Assembly (NCBI RefSeq): GCF_008367235.1
Contig: NZ_VTZS01000001.1
Span: 868,001-932,000 of the forward strand
Direction of reading: 5' to 3'
Length of the DNA stretch: 64,000 bases
DNA from: Pareuzebyella sediminis
GTDB lineage: Bacteria; Bacteroidota; Bacteroidia; Flavobacteriales; Flavobacteriaceae
Part shown: positions 8,617 to 17,948 of the stretch, in pieces
Layout: every line of letters starts with the position of its first letter
Position numbering within the stretch: the stretch's first letter is position 1
Made by a program: the position numbers and the translations under genes
The notes under the pieces: model-generated
The model's input: only the letters and a program-made list of their open reading frames with translations
Databases searched by the model: none
What the model was told of the DNA's origin: nothing

Positions 8617-9573
8617 CTAATTTGGACGGCTGTAGACTACTTTTGGATTTTTAAGTTTATGCTCCTGAAACAATCGTTGTTGTTGTTTAACGGTCAAGCT
8701 GCTACCGTCAGGACTCCACCCTGGGGGGCCGAAAATATACATAAGTTTATGGGAAAACTTCTTTGCTTTTTTTACGTCTGCCCAAATGTCTTTGAACTCG
8801 TGGGTAAGGATCACAATGGGGTTATAAGAGTTAGGAGCATGAATCACCCCATATTTTACTTCGATATCATCGTCTAATTCTTTCCAAGTTCCGAATATCT
8901 TATCAAAAATATTCAAGAATCCCCCATGATTCTTGTCAAGGTACTCTACATTTTGAGCATGGTGCACTTGATGCATGGTGTGGGTATTGAATATTTTTTC
9001 AATCCATCCCATTTTCGGCACGTATTGGGAGTGCAGCTGAAACTGCCAAAACGATTCGATGGCCAAGCAGACCACGACCATCTCTACAGGAAATCCTATC
9101 GCTGGCATCCACATGTAGAAGAAAGGCTTGTACAATAGCGTAAACCATCCGTTTCTTACTGCAGTACCTAGATTGAAATTGTCGGAGGAGTGATGCACAA
9201 TATGAGCAGCCCAAAGAATTCGAACCTCATGATTCGCCCTATGGAACCAATAATAGGTAAAATCATCGGCCAATTGACACAATAACCAAACATACCAGGC
9301 ATAACCGAAAGACTCGTAACCCATAATGTTCATGCGAACCCCATCGACCATAGGGTTGAATAGCTCGTAGGTAAATTCAAATACGACCACGAGAAGTATG
9401 ACCTTGATGAGCGGGCCGATTATGGCGGACCCCACCCCCATTGCACCACTGGCCATCAAATCTTTCCAATGATACAGCTCATTGTCACCGTGGGTTTTAC
9501 TGTAAGTAAGTTCGAGCAGAATAAAAGCAATGAAGCACGGTACACCGTACACCAAAGGATTGGTAAATTCCAT
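8617..9573 (-). CDS. Sterol desaturase / fatty acid hydroxylase family protein
   Basis: A 318-residue membrane di-iron oxygenase-type protein. Three histidine clusters are visible: HRANHE (about residue 130), HIVHHSS shortly after, and HQVHHA (about residue 205), together with several membrane helices. Family members hydroxylate or desaturate lipids; the actual substrate (hopanoid, carotenoid, fatty acid or ether lipid) cannot be read here. The frame has an in-frame TTG nine bases upstream, but the ATG at 9573 (MEFTNPLVYG) is preferred. The C-terminal 60 residues are hydrophilic. Confidence 0.9.
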   Translation of the reverse strand: MEFTNPLVYGVPCFIAFILLELTYSKTHGDNELYHWKDLMASGAMGVGSAIIGPLIKVILLVVVFEFTYELFNPMVDGVRMNIMGYESFGYAWYVWLLCQLADDFTYYWFHRANHEVRILWAAHIVHHSSDNFNLGTAVRNGWFTLLYKPFFYMWMPAIGFPVEMVVVCLAIESFWQFQLHSQYVPKMGWIEKIFNTHTMHQVHHAQNVEYLDKNHGGFLNIFDKIFGTWKELDDDIEVKYGVIHAPNSYNPIVILTHEFKDIWADVKKAKKFSHKLMYIFGPPGWSPDGSSLTVKQQQRLFQEHKLKNPKVVYSRPN

Positions 9574-9675
9574 ATAGAGCAATTTTTGCTAATATAATAT
9601 ATTTAATAAAGGATAAGGCCCATTGACCAAATTAAAGTCGTCTGACCACCCTATTAAAGCCGATGGATTCTCCGA

Positions 9676-10113
9676 TTATTCGTCACTTTTTGAATTACGG
9701 AGTATTTCATTTTGTTCTTTTAATAGTTTTTCCATGTTCGACAATAGTTCAATATTCTTAGGTGTTTCGACCTCCTGATTTTGAGGATCTTCAGCCTTTC
9801 GTTTAAACCTACTAATACCCTTGATCACCACGAAAACCGTAAAGGCAATGATTAGAAAATCTATCAAGGCCTCGAACATTTCTCCATATCCGATTGCAAT
9901 TTCTTCTAAGCTACCGTCACTGGCCCGCAATACATATTTTCTATTCGCAAGGTTAACGCCATCCGTCAGAAGAGAGAGCGGAGGCATGATTACTTTTTTA
10001 ACCAGCGTATTGACAACGTTATTAAAGGCCGTACCGATAATAATACCAATGGCCATATCGATTAAATTACCTTTAATCGCAAAACTTTTAAACTCCTCGA
10101 TAAAGTTTTTCAT
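9676..10113 (-). CDS. mscL: Large-conductance mechanosensitive channel
   Basis: A 145-residue channel protein that opens under membrane tension to release solutes during osmotic downshock. The N-terminal KGNLIDMAIGIIIGTAFNNVV helix is the MscL pore-lining TM1; VIMPPLSLLTDGV follows, then the periplasmic loop, TM2 (ALIDFLIIAFTVFVVIKG) and a charged cytoplasmic helix. The loop (NRKYVLRASDGSLEEIAIGYG) is typical. Single gene downstream of the parE-parC unit on the same strand. Confidence 0.96.
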   Translation of the reverse strand: MKNFIEEFKSFAIKGNLIDMAIGIIIGTAFNNVVNTLVKKVIMPPLSLLTDGVNLANRKYVLRASDGSLEEIAIGYGEMFEALIDFLIIAFTVFVVIKGISRFKRKAEDPQNQEVETPKNIELLSNMEKLLKEQNEILRNSKSDE

Positions 10114-10188
10114 TTTAACAAACCCTTTGAATCAAAAGTTTATGTGTATTTAATAGTAAAACTTTAAATAAAATTATGTAAATTACTA

Positions 10189-12939
10189 TTAATCAAATAA
10201 TTTAGTTTGACCTTCCCCGTCATCTTTTTTAGACTTTCCGGAATCTCCTTCCTCCTTTTTCCCTTCCGATTCCGAGATTTTAGAATCTTTGACGGTATCT
10301 TCATCAACGACTTCGATTTCTTCTAATTTTGGAGGTTCCGGGACTTCATAAGGCAAAGGATCCATGGCGTTGATTTCAAGCACCTTGTCTTTTGTCAACT
10401 GATTTCCCATGGCAGTAATGCCTTTTATAGCGATAAATTCTTCTAGGTTTACTTCCCAATTTTCCTTGCGATCTTGGCCGCGTTTCTTTGCAAATACCAC
10501 CTCCACCATAGGCCTATAATCCGTACTTAAAATTTCTAAGTATGATTTCGGATGATCCGTAAGGATGTTCTCTTCCTTGTCTCTGTTTTCGATTAAGAAT
10601 CGTTTTACATAGAAGAGTTCCTTTTCCCCTTCCCAATAAATAGCCGATAGTGGTTTTTTGGGGTCCCATTTTTCAAGGATTACGAAATCCTCGTCAAAAT
10701 GAAGGGTTAATTCAGGAATTACGGTTTTTACCAAACCGTTCTGGTTGACCACCAAAAGCCGGTCATTACTAGTAAACTCCCCTAGAAATTCACCTCGCTC
10801 ATCGATATTCAAACGTTGAACGGTTTCGTCAAACCATAATTTTCTTGGTTTTAAGGTAGAAAGTCCCTTTTCTTTAAGTTCGATACGCTTAACAGAATAT
10901 TTGGTCACTATATTTCCTTTCGCGCTCCTACCCTTTATCGATACATCGGCGAAATCGATATCCCATTTCAACTTCTTGATACTCCCGACCTTTCTCAGGT
11001 TTACCGTCACCACTTCAGCCTCTCCATTGGGATTCCCTGAAAAATAATAAACGACAGTACCGGCTTTTCCTTTGCCGAGATCATATAGCTTATCCCGCGT
11101 AATACTGGTTACATTGAATCGTTTGATATAGGTGGCGCCCCCCTTGCCATCCCTATAGATCATATTGTAAATCGTGCGCTTGTCTTTTTTCTTGAATACC
11201 GCCACATATATAATTCCCTTGCCCACAAACGTCTTGGAGTCGACCTTGAATACCATCATTTTGCCTTCTGCGGTAAAAGCAATTATATCGTCAATATCAC
11301 TACAATCGGTGACGTATTCATCCTTTCGCAAAGAAGTACCTACGAAGCCTTCTTCGCGATTGACATACAGTTTGGTATTCCTTATGACCACTTTGGTAGC
11401 CTCAATATCATCGAAGATCTTGATTTCGGATTTACGTTCACGGCCTTTTCCATATTTTTCCTTCAGGCTCTTGAAGTACTCGATGGCATAGTGTATCAAA
11501 TTGGCCAGATGATGTTTAACCTCGGCAATCTTCTTTTCAAGGTTATCCAAATTTTCTTGGGCCTTATCGATGTCGAATTTTGAAATACGTTTTATCCGGA
11601 TTTCGGTCAACCGAACGATGTCTTGTTCAGTGACGGCGCGTTTCAAGTCTTTTGTGAAGGGCTGCAGCCCCTTTTGTATGGCCTCGATAACGCCCTGCCA
11701 TGTCTCTTCTTCCTCGATATCTCGATAGATACGGTTTTCGATGAAAATACGTTCCAAAGAAGCAAAATGCCATTGTTCCTCTAATTCTGAAAGCTGGATT
11801 TCGAGCTCTTGCTTAAGCAAATCCACCGTGGCATCGGTAGAGCGCCTTAACATGTCGCTTACCCCGATAAACAGGGGTTTATTATCTTCGATGATACAAC
11901 TAAGAGGTGAAATCGAAGATTCACAAGCCGTAAATGCATAGAGCGCATCAATGGTCTTATCTGGCGAAATACCGGAAGGAAGATGCACCAAAATCTCGAC
12001 TTCAGCCGCGGTATTATCCTCAATTTTTTTAATTTTTATCTTGCCCTTGTCATTGGCCTTCAATATAGAATCTATTAAAGAAGAGGTGTTAGTTCCGTAG
12101 GGTATCTCACTAATAATCAAGGTTGATTTAGTAAGTTGCGCTATTTTTGCCCTTATTCGAATCTTACCCCCGCGCATACCATCGTTGTAATTGCTCACAT
12201 CGATAATACCAGCAGTCGGAAAATCAGGGAATAGCTTAAACCTCTTCCCTTCCAAGTGCTTCACCGAAGCATCGATCAACTCGATAAAATTATGGGGCAT
12301 TATTTTGGTAGAAAGACCAACGGCTATACCCTCGGCCCCTTGGGTCAACAATAAAGGAAATTTTACCGGTAATTGAACAGGCTCCTTTTTTCTACCATCA
12401 TAAGAAAGTTGCCATTCCGTTATTTTCGGACTGAAAACCACCTCGAGTGCAAATTTGGAAAGCCTCGCCTCAATGTATCTTGAGGCCGCTGCACTATCGC
12501 CCGTCAAGATATTGCCCCAGTTTCCTTGTGTATCGATCAATAGGTCTTTCTGCCCGATTTGAACCATAGCGTCGGCAATACTGGCATCACCGTGAGGATG
12601 GTACTGCATAGTATGGCCAACTACATTCGCCACTTTATTGTAACGCCCGTCATCAAGCTCTTTAAGCGCATGCATTATTCGACGTTGTACTGGCTTGAAG
12701 CCGTCTTCGATTGCGGGCACTGCACGTTCTAGAATTACATAAGAAGCGTAATCCAAGAACCAATCCTTATACATGCCGGAAACACGGGTAAGCGCGTCAT
12801 CTTGCGAGTCTGTGCTATGTATTTCGCTTTCCTGCGGCTCTATATCCCCAGAAGGGTCGGTCGTCCCATTATCCGAAGAGTTTTCGTTTGAATCGCCGGC
12901 ATCACCGGCGGGTAAATTCTGATCTTCATTTTCTTCCAT
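10189..12939 (-). CDS. parC: DNA topoisomerase IV subunit A
   Basis: A 916-residue type IIA topoisomerase subunit. It begins with about 50 acidic, low-complexity residues, then the winged-helix/tower core; the catalytic tyrosine is Tyr155 in AAASRYIEARL. The quinolone-resistance region YHPHGDASIADAM is intact. The C-terminal beta-pinwheel lacks an obvious GyrA box (QRRGGKG) and so fits ParC more than GyrA. The tail is again highly charged (EGKKEEGDSGKSKKDDGEG). It follows parE by 50 bases and forms an A2B2 enzyme with it to decatenate chromosomes. Confidence 0.94.
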   Translation of the reverse strand: MEENEDQNLPAGDAGDSNENSSDNGTTDPSGDIEPQESEIHSTDSQDDALTRVSGMYKDWFLDYASYVILERAVPAIEDGFKPVQRRIMHALKELDDGRYNKVANVVGHTMQYHPHGDASIADAMVQIGQKDLLIDTQGNWGNILTGDSAAASRYIEARLSKFALEVVFSPKITEWQLSYDGRKKEPVQLPVKFPLLLTQGAEGIAVGLSTKIMPHNFIELIDASVKHLEGKRFKLFPDFPTAGIIDVSNYNDGMRGGKIRIRAKIAQLTKSTLIISEIPYGTNTSSLIDSILKANDKGKIKIKKIEDNTAAEVEILVHLPSGISPDKTIDALYAFTACESSISPLSCIIEDNKPLFIGVSDMLRRSTDATVDLLKQELEIQLSELEEQWHFASLERIFIENRIYRDIEEEETWQGVIEAIQKGLQPFTKDLKRAVTEQDIVRLTEIRIKRISKFDIDKAQENLDNLEKKIAEVKHHLANLIHYAIEYFKSLKEKYGKGRERKSEIKIFDDIEATKVVIRNTKLYVNREEGFVGTSLRKDEYVTDCSDIDDIIAFTAEGKMMVFKVDSKTFVGKGIIYVAVFKKKDKRTIYNMIYRDGKGGATYIKRFNVTSITRDKLYDLGKGKAGTVVYYFSGNPNGEAEVVTVNLRKVGSIKKLKWDIDFADVSIKGRSAKGNIVTKYSVKRIELKEKGLSTLKPRKLWFDETVQRLNIDERGEFLGEFTSNDRLLVVNQNGLVKTVIPELTLHFDEDFVILEKWDPKKPLSAIYWEGEKELFYVKRFLIENRDKEENILTDHPKSYLEILSTDYRPMVEVVFAKKRGQDRKENWEVNLEEFIAIKGITAMGNQLTKDKVLEINAMDPLPYEVPEPPKLEEIEVVDEDTVKDSKISESEGKKEEGDSGKSKKDDGEGQTKLFD

Positions 12940-12989
12940 TCAGAAAGATCTGTATTGTATTTGCAAGCTTGTAGCTAGCTGGTTTATAA

Positions 12990-14846
12990 TTAGTTTTCTT
13001 CAACTAAGTCTACCTCTACTTTAAGGTTTTCAATGATAAATTCCTGTCGGTCCGGCGTGTTCTTCCCCATGTAGAAATTGAGCAATTGCTCTATAGACAT
13101 CGCCTTATCAAGCATAACCGGCTCCAACCGGATATCGTCTCCGATAAAATGTTGAAACTCATCTGGCGAGATTTCCCCTAATCCTTTAAAGCGGGTAATC
13201 TCGGGTTTTCCTGACAGTTTTGCCATAGCCCTTCTTCGCTCTTCTTCACTATAACAATATATTGTTTCCTTTTTATTACGCACCCTAAAGAGGGGCGTCT
13301 GCAAAATATAGAGGTGTCCTTCCTTGATAAGCTCGGGGAAAAACTGCAAGAAAAAGGTAATCAGCAACAGCCTAATATGCATCCCGTCTACATCGGCATC
13401 GGTAGCAATCACAATGTTGTTGTATCTTAAATCTTCCATCGATTCCTCAATGTTCAGGGCCGCCTGCAGTAAATTGAACTCTTCGTTTTCATACACGATC
13501 TTTTTTGACATGCCATACGAGTTCAACGGTTTGCCACGAAGGCTGAATACCGCTTGGGTATTCACATCACGTGATTTCGTAATGGAACCGGATGCGGAAT
13601 CACCCTCCGTAATAAAAAGCGTAGTTTCCAACCGTCTATCATTCTTCATGTCTTCTAGATGCACTCTGCAATCTCTTAACTTTTTGTTGTGCAGGCTCGC
13701 TTTTTTGGCTCGGTCTCTTGCAAGCTTCCGTATTCCAGAGAGTTCTTTGCGCTCCTTCTCTGCCATAACGATCTTGCGCTGCAGCTTATCGGCCGTCTCT
13801 TGATTCTTATGTAAGTAGTTATCGAGATAACGTCCAACAAAATCATTGATATAGGTGCGTACGGTAGGAAAAGACCCACCCATATCGGTCGACCCCAGTT
13901 TCGTCTTGGTTTGGCTTTCAAAAACAGGCTCCATCACCTTAATGGATATAGCGGCAATGATTGATTTGCGAATATCGGAGGCATCGTAGTTTTTACCATA
14001 AAAATCACGTACGGTCTTCACGATAGCTTCTCGAAAGGCCGATTGGTGGGTTCCTCCTTGGGTGGTATGCTGCCCATTTACAAAAGAGTGATATTCCTCA
14101 CTATATTGGGTCTTGCTATGGGTAAGGGCGACCTCGATGTCCTCCCCCTTAAGGTGAATAACCGGATAGAGCATATCTTCCGTATTGTTGTTATCCTCCA
14201 AAAGGTCTTTCAAACCATTCTCAGAGTAGAACTTCTCCCCATTAAAAACCATGGTCAATCCCGGATTGAGATATACATAGTTTTTCAACATGCGCTCTAC
14301 ATACTCATTTCTGAACTTATATTTTTTGAAAATGGACTCATCGGGAATAAATGTCACCTTTGTTCCCCTTCGGCGTGTGGTTTCCTCTAAGAATTCTTCA
14401 TTCTTAAGCTCCCCAGTTTCGAACTCTGCCGATTTCGATTGTCCATCACGGGTACTTTCAACCCTAAAATAACTTGAAAGGGCATTTACCGCTTTGGTAC
14501 CAACTCCGTTGAGACCTACTGATTTCTTAAAGGCCCTGGTGTCATATTTACCCCCAGTGTTCATTTTTGAAACCACATCGACCACTTTACCCAATGGTAT
14601 TCCACGACCGAAGTCACGCACGATAACTCGTTCACCCTGTATGGAAATCTCTATGGTTTTGCCTGCACCCATGACAAATTCATCGATACAGTTGTCAATT
14701 GTTTCTTTTAGAAGAATATAGATGCCGTCGTCAGCAGAAGAACCATCGCCTAGTTTACCGATATACATGCCCGGACGGAGACGTATGTGTTCCTTCCAAT
14801 CGAGTGAACGTATGTTTTCTTCAGTATATTGGGAGTTATTCGACAT
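12990..14846 (-). CDS. parE: DNA topoisomerase IV subunit B
   Basis: A 618-residue ATPase subunit. GHKL motifs are present ([39 protein letters not shown]), followed by the transducer domain and the TOPRIM domain with ITEGDSASG and [10 protein letters not shown] metal-binding acidic residues. Length is that of ParE rather than of larger GyrB forms. The gene order parE-parC on one strand is standard in flavobacteria. The ATG at 14846 starts the typical N-terminal [24 protein letters not shown] arm. Confidence 0.95.
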   Translation of the reverse strand: MSNNSQYTEENIRSLDWKEHIRLRPGMYIGKLGDGSSADDGIYILLKETIDNCIDEFVMGAGKTIEISIQGERVIVRDFGRGIPLGKVVDVVSKMNTGGKYDTRAFKKSVGLNGVGTKAVNALSSYFRVESTRDGQSKSAEFETGELKNEEFLEETTRRRGTKVTFIPDESIFKKYKFRNEYVERMLKNYVYLNPGLTMVFNGEKFYSENGLKDLLEDNNNTEDMLYPVIHLKGEDIEVALTHSKTQYSEEYHSFVNGQHTTQGGTHQSAFREAIVKTVRDFYGKNYDASDIRKSIIAAISIKVMEPVFESQTKTKLGSTDMGGSFPTVRTYINDFVGRYLDNYLHKNQETADKLQRKIVMAEKERKELSGIRKLARDRAKKASLHNKKLRDCRVHLEDMKNDRRLETTLFITEGDSASGSITKSRDVNTQAVFSLRGKPLNSYGMSKKIVYENEEFNLLQAALNIEESMEDLRYNNIVIATDADVDGMHIRLLLITFFLQFFPELIKEGHLYILQTPLFRVRNKKETIYCYSEEERRRAMAKLSGKPEITRFKGLGEISPDEFQHFIGDDIRLEPVMLDKAMSIEQLLNFYMGKNTPDRQEFIIENLKVEVDLVEEN

Positions 14847-14860
14847 GCATCAGGGGTTTA

Positions 14861-14890
14861 CAAAAAGTATCGCTAAAGATAATACGACAA
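14861..14890 (-). promoter_or_regulatory. Candidate parE-parC promoter
   Basis: On the minus strand TTG (14890-14888) is followed after 18 bases by TACTTTTTG (14869-14861), close to the Bacteroidetes TTTG-N19-TANNTTTG pattern but with one extra T in the -7 box. It lies 15 bases before the parE ATG. Confidence 0.35.
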
Positions 14891-15063
14891 TTAGAAAGAT
14901 AAAACCCTAATTTCTTAAAGTAATTAACAATAAAACCGCCTGTTTTGTTGATTTTTTTCAATTTTAGGGACCGTAGCCCTCACAAAAGCAAAATCATCCT
15001 CCGAAAATTATACACTGGGCAAAGAACTCAATCTTGATTACAGCAAACGAACTAGGAATCTCT

Positions 15064-16158
15064 TTAGACGTTAAATCGAAAATGCATGACATCGCCGTCT
15101 TTTACCACATAATCTTTGCCTTCTACACGCATTTTACCCGCTTCCTTTACTTTGGCTTCGCTGCCAAATGCCACATAATCGTTATAAGAAATTACTTCGG
15201 CACGAATAAAACCTTTTTCAAAATCGGTGTGAATAACCCCGGCAGCCTGAGGAGCTGTGGCACCTACCGGAATAGTCCAGGCCCTGACCTCTTTTACACC
15301 AGCCGTAAAATAGGTCTCCAGTTTTAATAGTTTATATGCTCCACGTATCAATTTCGCGGAACCTGGTTCTGTCAACCCTAAGTCCTCTAAGAACATCTGA
15401 CGTTCTTCATAGGTCTCCAATTCGGTAATATCGGCCTCTGTTCCTACGGCCAACACAACCACCTCGGCCCCTTCACCACTGACCGCTTTCTTTATTCTTT
15501 CCACATATTCATTACCCGATACCGCTGAAGCCTCATCTACATTACATACATACATCACGGGCTTATCGGTAATCAGTTGTAGGGTTGTCACAAATTCGTT
15601 GCGCATATCAGTTTCGACTTCAATAGCCCTAACGGAATGGCCAGACTCAAGCCCCCCTTTCAGTTTGAGAAGCACAGCCTCTTCTTTCTGAGCTTCCTTA
15701 TTTCCGGTCTTTGCCGCCCGCTTGACTTTGTCAAGCTTCTTTTCAACAGTCTCCAAATCCTTCAATTGAAGCTCCATGTCAATGGTTTCTTTGTCTCTCA
15801 GAGGATCGACGGATCCATCGACATGCACCACATTATCATTATCAAAGCATCGCAAAACATGCAAAATCGCATCTGTTTCCCGAATATTACCCAAAAATTG
15901 GTTGCCCAGACCTTCCCCTTTGCTCGCACCCTTTACAAGACCTGCAATATCAACGATTTCAACCGTAGCGGGAACTACGCGCTCTGGTTGCACCAGTGCC
16001 TCCAATTTTTCCAATCTGGGGTCGGGAACATTGACCACGCCTATATTGGGTTCGATGGTACAAAAAGGAAAATTGGCACTTTGTGCTTTTGCATTGGATA
16101 GACAATTGAAAAGAGTAGATTTGCCAACGTTGGGCAATCCGACGATACCTGCTTTCAT
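15064..16158 (-). CDS. ychF: Ribosome-associated ATPase YchF (OLA1 family)
   Basis: A 364-residue Obg-like P-loop NTPase. The frame reaches 16245, but the family starts with MKAGIVGLPNVGKSTLF, which fixes the ATG at 16158. G1 (GLPNVGKS), G3 (DIAGLVKGAS) and the NVDE sequence in place of NKxD are visible, as are the coiled-coil insert (residues about 130-190) and the C-terminal TGS domain (EVRAWTIPVGATAPQAAG). NVDE explains the ATP preference of the family. Acts on ribosomes and in stress responses. Confidence 0.96.
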   Translation of the reverse strand: MKAGIVGLPNVGKSTLFNCLSNAKAQSANFPFCTIEPNIGVVNVPDPRLEKLEALVQPERVVPATVEIVDIAGLVKGASKGEGLGNQFLGNIRETDAILHVLRCFDNDNVVHVDGSVDPLRDKETIDMELQLKDLETVEKKLDKVKRAAKTGNKEAQKEEAVLLKLKGGLESGHSVRAIEVETDMRNEFVTTLQLITDKPVMYVCNVDEASAVSGNEYVERIKKAVSGEGAEVVVLAVGTEADITELETYEERQMFLEDLGLTEPGSAKLIRGAYKLLKLETYFTAGVKEVRAWTIPVGATAPQAAGVIHTDFEKGFIRAEVISYNDYVAFGSEAKVKEAGKMRVEGKDYVVKDGDVMHFRFNV

Positions 16159-16252
16159 AGTATACTTTAATGGGTTAGTTCCCGCTTCTTGAATTCGGCT
16201 GCAAAGATAGGTTTTAAAGACACAAATAAAAGCTAAAAGCCACAAACAAAAA

Positions 16253-16271
16253 ACCCAAGCTAAGCCTGGGT
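16253..16271 (-). terminator. Rho-independent terminator of the ferredoxin gene
   Basis: On the minus strand ACCCAGGC-TTA-GCTTGGGT forms an 8-pair stem with one mismatch, followed by TTTTTG. It lies 33 bases past the ferredoxin stop. Confidence 0.75.
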
Positions 16272-16303
16272 CTTTTATTACTTTAATCTTAAGAAAGCCG
16301 ATA

Positions 16304-16657
16304 CTATCCTTCAGGGTGCATAAAGGCCTGTTTGGCCAATAAGGTCTCTTCCGATTCTACATGGTCTTCATCAGGCACGCAACAATCGACCGGACAAACA
16401 GCCGCGCACTGGGGCTCTTCATGAAAGCCCATACATTCGGTGCATTTATCCGGGGCGATATAATACACTTCGTCACTAATTGGTTCTTGGGCCTCGTCAG
16501 CATTTACAGCCTTCCCATCGGTCAATACCACATCCCCCGTTAGAGACGTACCATCAGCATATCGCCATTCATCGGCACCCTCATAAATTGCGGTATTCGG
16601 ACATTCGGGCTCACAAGCCCCACAATTAATACATTCATCTGTAATTATTATAGCCAT
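16304..16657 (-). CDS. 4Fe-4S dicluster ferredoxin
   Basis: A 117-residue electron carrier. Two cluster motifs are seen: [12 protein letters not shown] near residue 10 (CxxCxxCxxxCP) and [18 protein letters not shown] near residue 75, with a longer spacer in the second (CxxC-x8-CxxxCP), as in YfhL/Fdx-type ferredoxins. The 50 residues between them contain an insert. It probably accepts electrons at low potential in the cytoplasm. Divergent from the acyl-CoA reductase across a 159-base intergenic region. Confidence 0.93.
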   Translation of the reverse strand: MAIIITDECINCGACEPECPNTAIYEGADEWRYADGTSLTGDVVLTDGKAVNADEAQEPISDEVYYIAPDKCTECMGFHEEPQCAAVCPVDCCVPDEDHVESEETLLAKQAFMHPEG

Positions 16658-16758
16658 ACTATTTATTTAATATAAAAACCCTTACAAAGGGTGGTTCCTA
16701 ATTTTCCGATTCTACTCATCAGAACCGCTATCTTAGCAATTTTTAGTTACAGGATACT

Positions 16759-16766
16759 TACTTTTG
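16759..16766 (+). promoter_or_regulatory. Candidate -7 box of the acyl-CoA reductase gene
   Basis: TACTTTTG (TANNTTTG), 50 bases before the ATG at 16817. No TTG at the -33 position. Confidence 0.42.
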
Positions 16767-16780
16767 CAACCAAATTAGTG

Positions 16781-16812
16781 CAAAGGTACAGTCTAAACTG
16801 TTTTATCACAAA
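16781..16812 (-). promoter_or_regulatory. Ferredoxin gene promoter, overlapping the leader of the divergent gene
   Basis: On the minus strand TTTG (16812-16809), 20 bases, then TACCTTTG (16788-16781): a nearly perfect Bacteroidetes TTTG-N19-TANNTTTG promoter. It faces the TACTTTTG box at 16759-16766, so two divergent promoters overlap within 54 bases. Confidence 0.6.
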
Positions 16813-16816
16813 TTAT

Positions 16817-17854
16817 ATGAACGACCATCGTAAAATATTTATTGCCTTCATAAAATTGGGTGACTTTATTAGTGGATTTCTCAATGGTTCTGACCAAAAC
16901 GCATGGCATCAAAAATTGGAGGAAGCCATCGCCTTGGCGAAGCAAGAAAATGGTTGGTTTACCCGAGAACATGTTATTCACGCCCTTTCCAGTTGGGCAG
17001 AATTGTTGACCCATAAAGAACTTTCAAAATGGCTAAGCTACTATGACCCTACTAAAAATCGCCCTAAAACCGTGGCCATCATTATGGCCGGAAACATTCC
17101 ACTTGTAGGTTTTCACGATTTCATATCGGTCTTGATCACCGGAAACAAAGCCTTGGTCAAACTTTCATCGAATGACACCATACTTATTTCTTTTATAAGG
17201 GATTATCTAATACATCTAGAACCACTACTTAAAGATAGGATTATATTCTCCGACGACAAATTGAAAGATTTCGATGTCGTAATTGCTACTGGTAGTGACA
17301 ACACCGCTCGGTATTTTGAATACTATTTTAGAAAAAGCCCTCATATCATAAGGAAAAATCGAAATTCAATCGCGGTACTAACCGGACAAGAATCCCCTGA
17401 CGATCTGGAAGCTTTGGGCCGAGACATTTTTCTTTACTACGGGCTGGGCTGTCGTAATGTATCTAAAATCTTTGTGCCCAAAAACTATGATTTCGCCCCC
17501 TTTTTTAAAGCAATTTACATCTATAGCGATATCATACACCAACATAAGTACGCCAACAACTATGATTACAACAAGGCCGTTTACCTCATGTCAAACTTTA
17601 AGCTTCTCGATAATGGTTTTTTGATCTTAAAGGAAGATACAGGTTATTCTTCCCCGATAGCCACTCTCTTTTATGAAAGGTATGACGATCTTTCAGCGCT
17701 AAGTGAGCGCTTAACGAAAGACAGGGACCTTTTACAGTGTATCGTGGGCAAAGATACAGTGGCCGGTCAAATACCCTTTGGGAGCACACAGAGACCTAGT
17801 TTGTACGATTACGCCGATGGTGTCGATACTGTTGATTTCCTGTTAAAAACCTAA
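16817..17854 (+). CDS. Acyl-CoA reductase, LuxC family
   Basis: A 345-residue protein. An upstream in-frame start at 16691 would place the ferredoxin promoter inside the gene, so the ATG at 16817 (MNDHRKIFIAF) is used. LuxC-family features include TVAIIMAGNIPLVGFHDFISVL, the RKNRNSIAVLTG segment and the active-site cysteine in YGLGCRNVSKIFVP. LuxC enzymes reduce fatty acyl groups to aldehydes with NADPH. No luxD or luxE partner is nearby; the gene sits between ferredoxin and serC, a setting I know from many flavobacteria, so bioluminescence is not implied. Confidence 0.87.
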   Translation: MNDHRKIFIAFIKLGDFISGFLNGSDQNAWHQKLEEAIALAKQENGWFTREHVIHALSSWAELLTHKELSKWLSYYDPTKNRPKTVAIIMAGNIPLVGFHDFISVLITGNKALVKLSSNDTILISFIRDYLIHLEPLLKDRIIFSDDKLKDFDVVIATGSDNTARYFEYYFRKSPHIIRKNRNSIAVLTGQESPDDLEALGRDIFLYYGLGCRNVSKIFVPKNYDFAPFFKAIYIYSDIIHQHKYANNYDYNKAVYLMSNFKLLDNGFLILKEDTGYSSPIATLFYERYDDLSALSERLTKDRDLLQCIVGKDTVAGQIPFGSTQRPSLYDYADGVDTVDFLLKT

Positions 17855-17948
17855 CATAATTTTTGAATTTACATGACTTGAATTCACTTGAAATTCATGA
17901 CCTTTAACGTCTTAAACTTAGAACGCAATCTGACTTAACTCAGCACTC

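Noticed and set aside
13324-13803. 159-residue plus-strand frame across parE
   Set aside because: Antisense to conserved TOPRIM coding sequence with Ser/Arg-rich shadow composition.
15637-16101. 154-residue plus-strand frame across ychF
   Set aside because: Shadow of a highly conserved GTPase gene; no independent start context.
16817-17854. LuxC homologue as evidence of bioluminescence
   Set aside because: No luxA, luxB, luxD or luxE in the window; non-luminous flavobacteria carry this gene.
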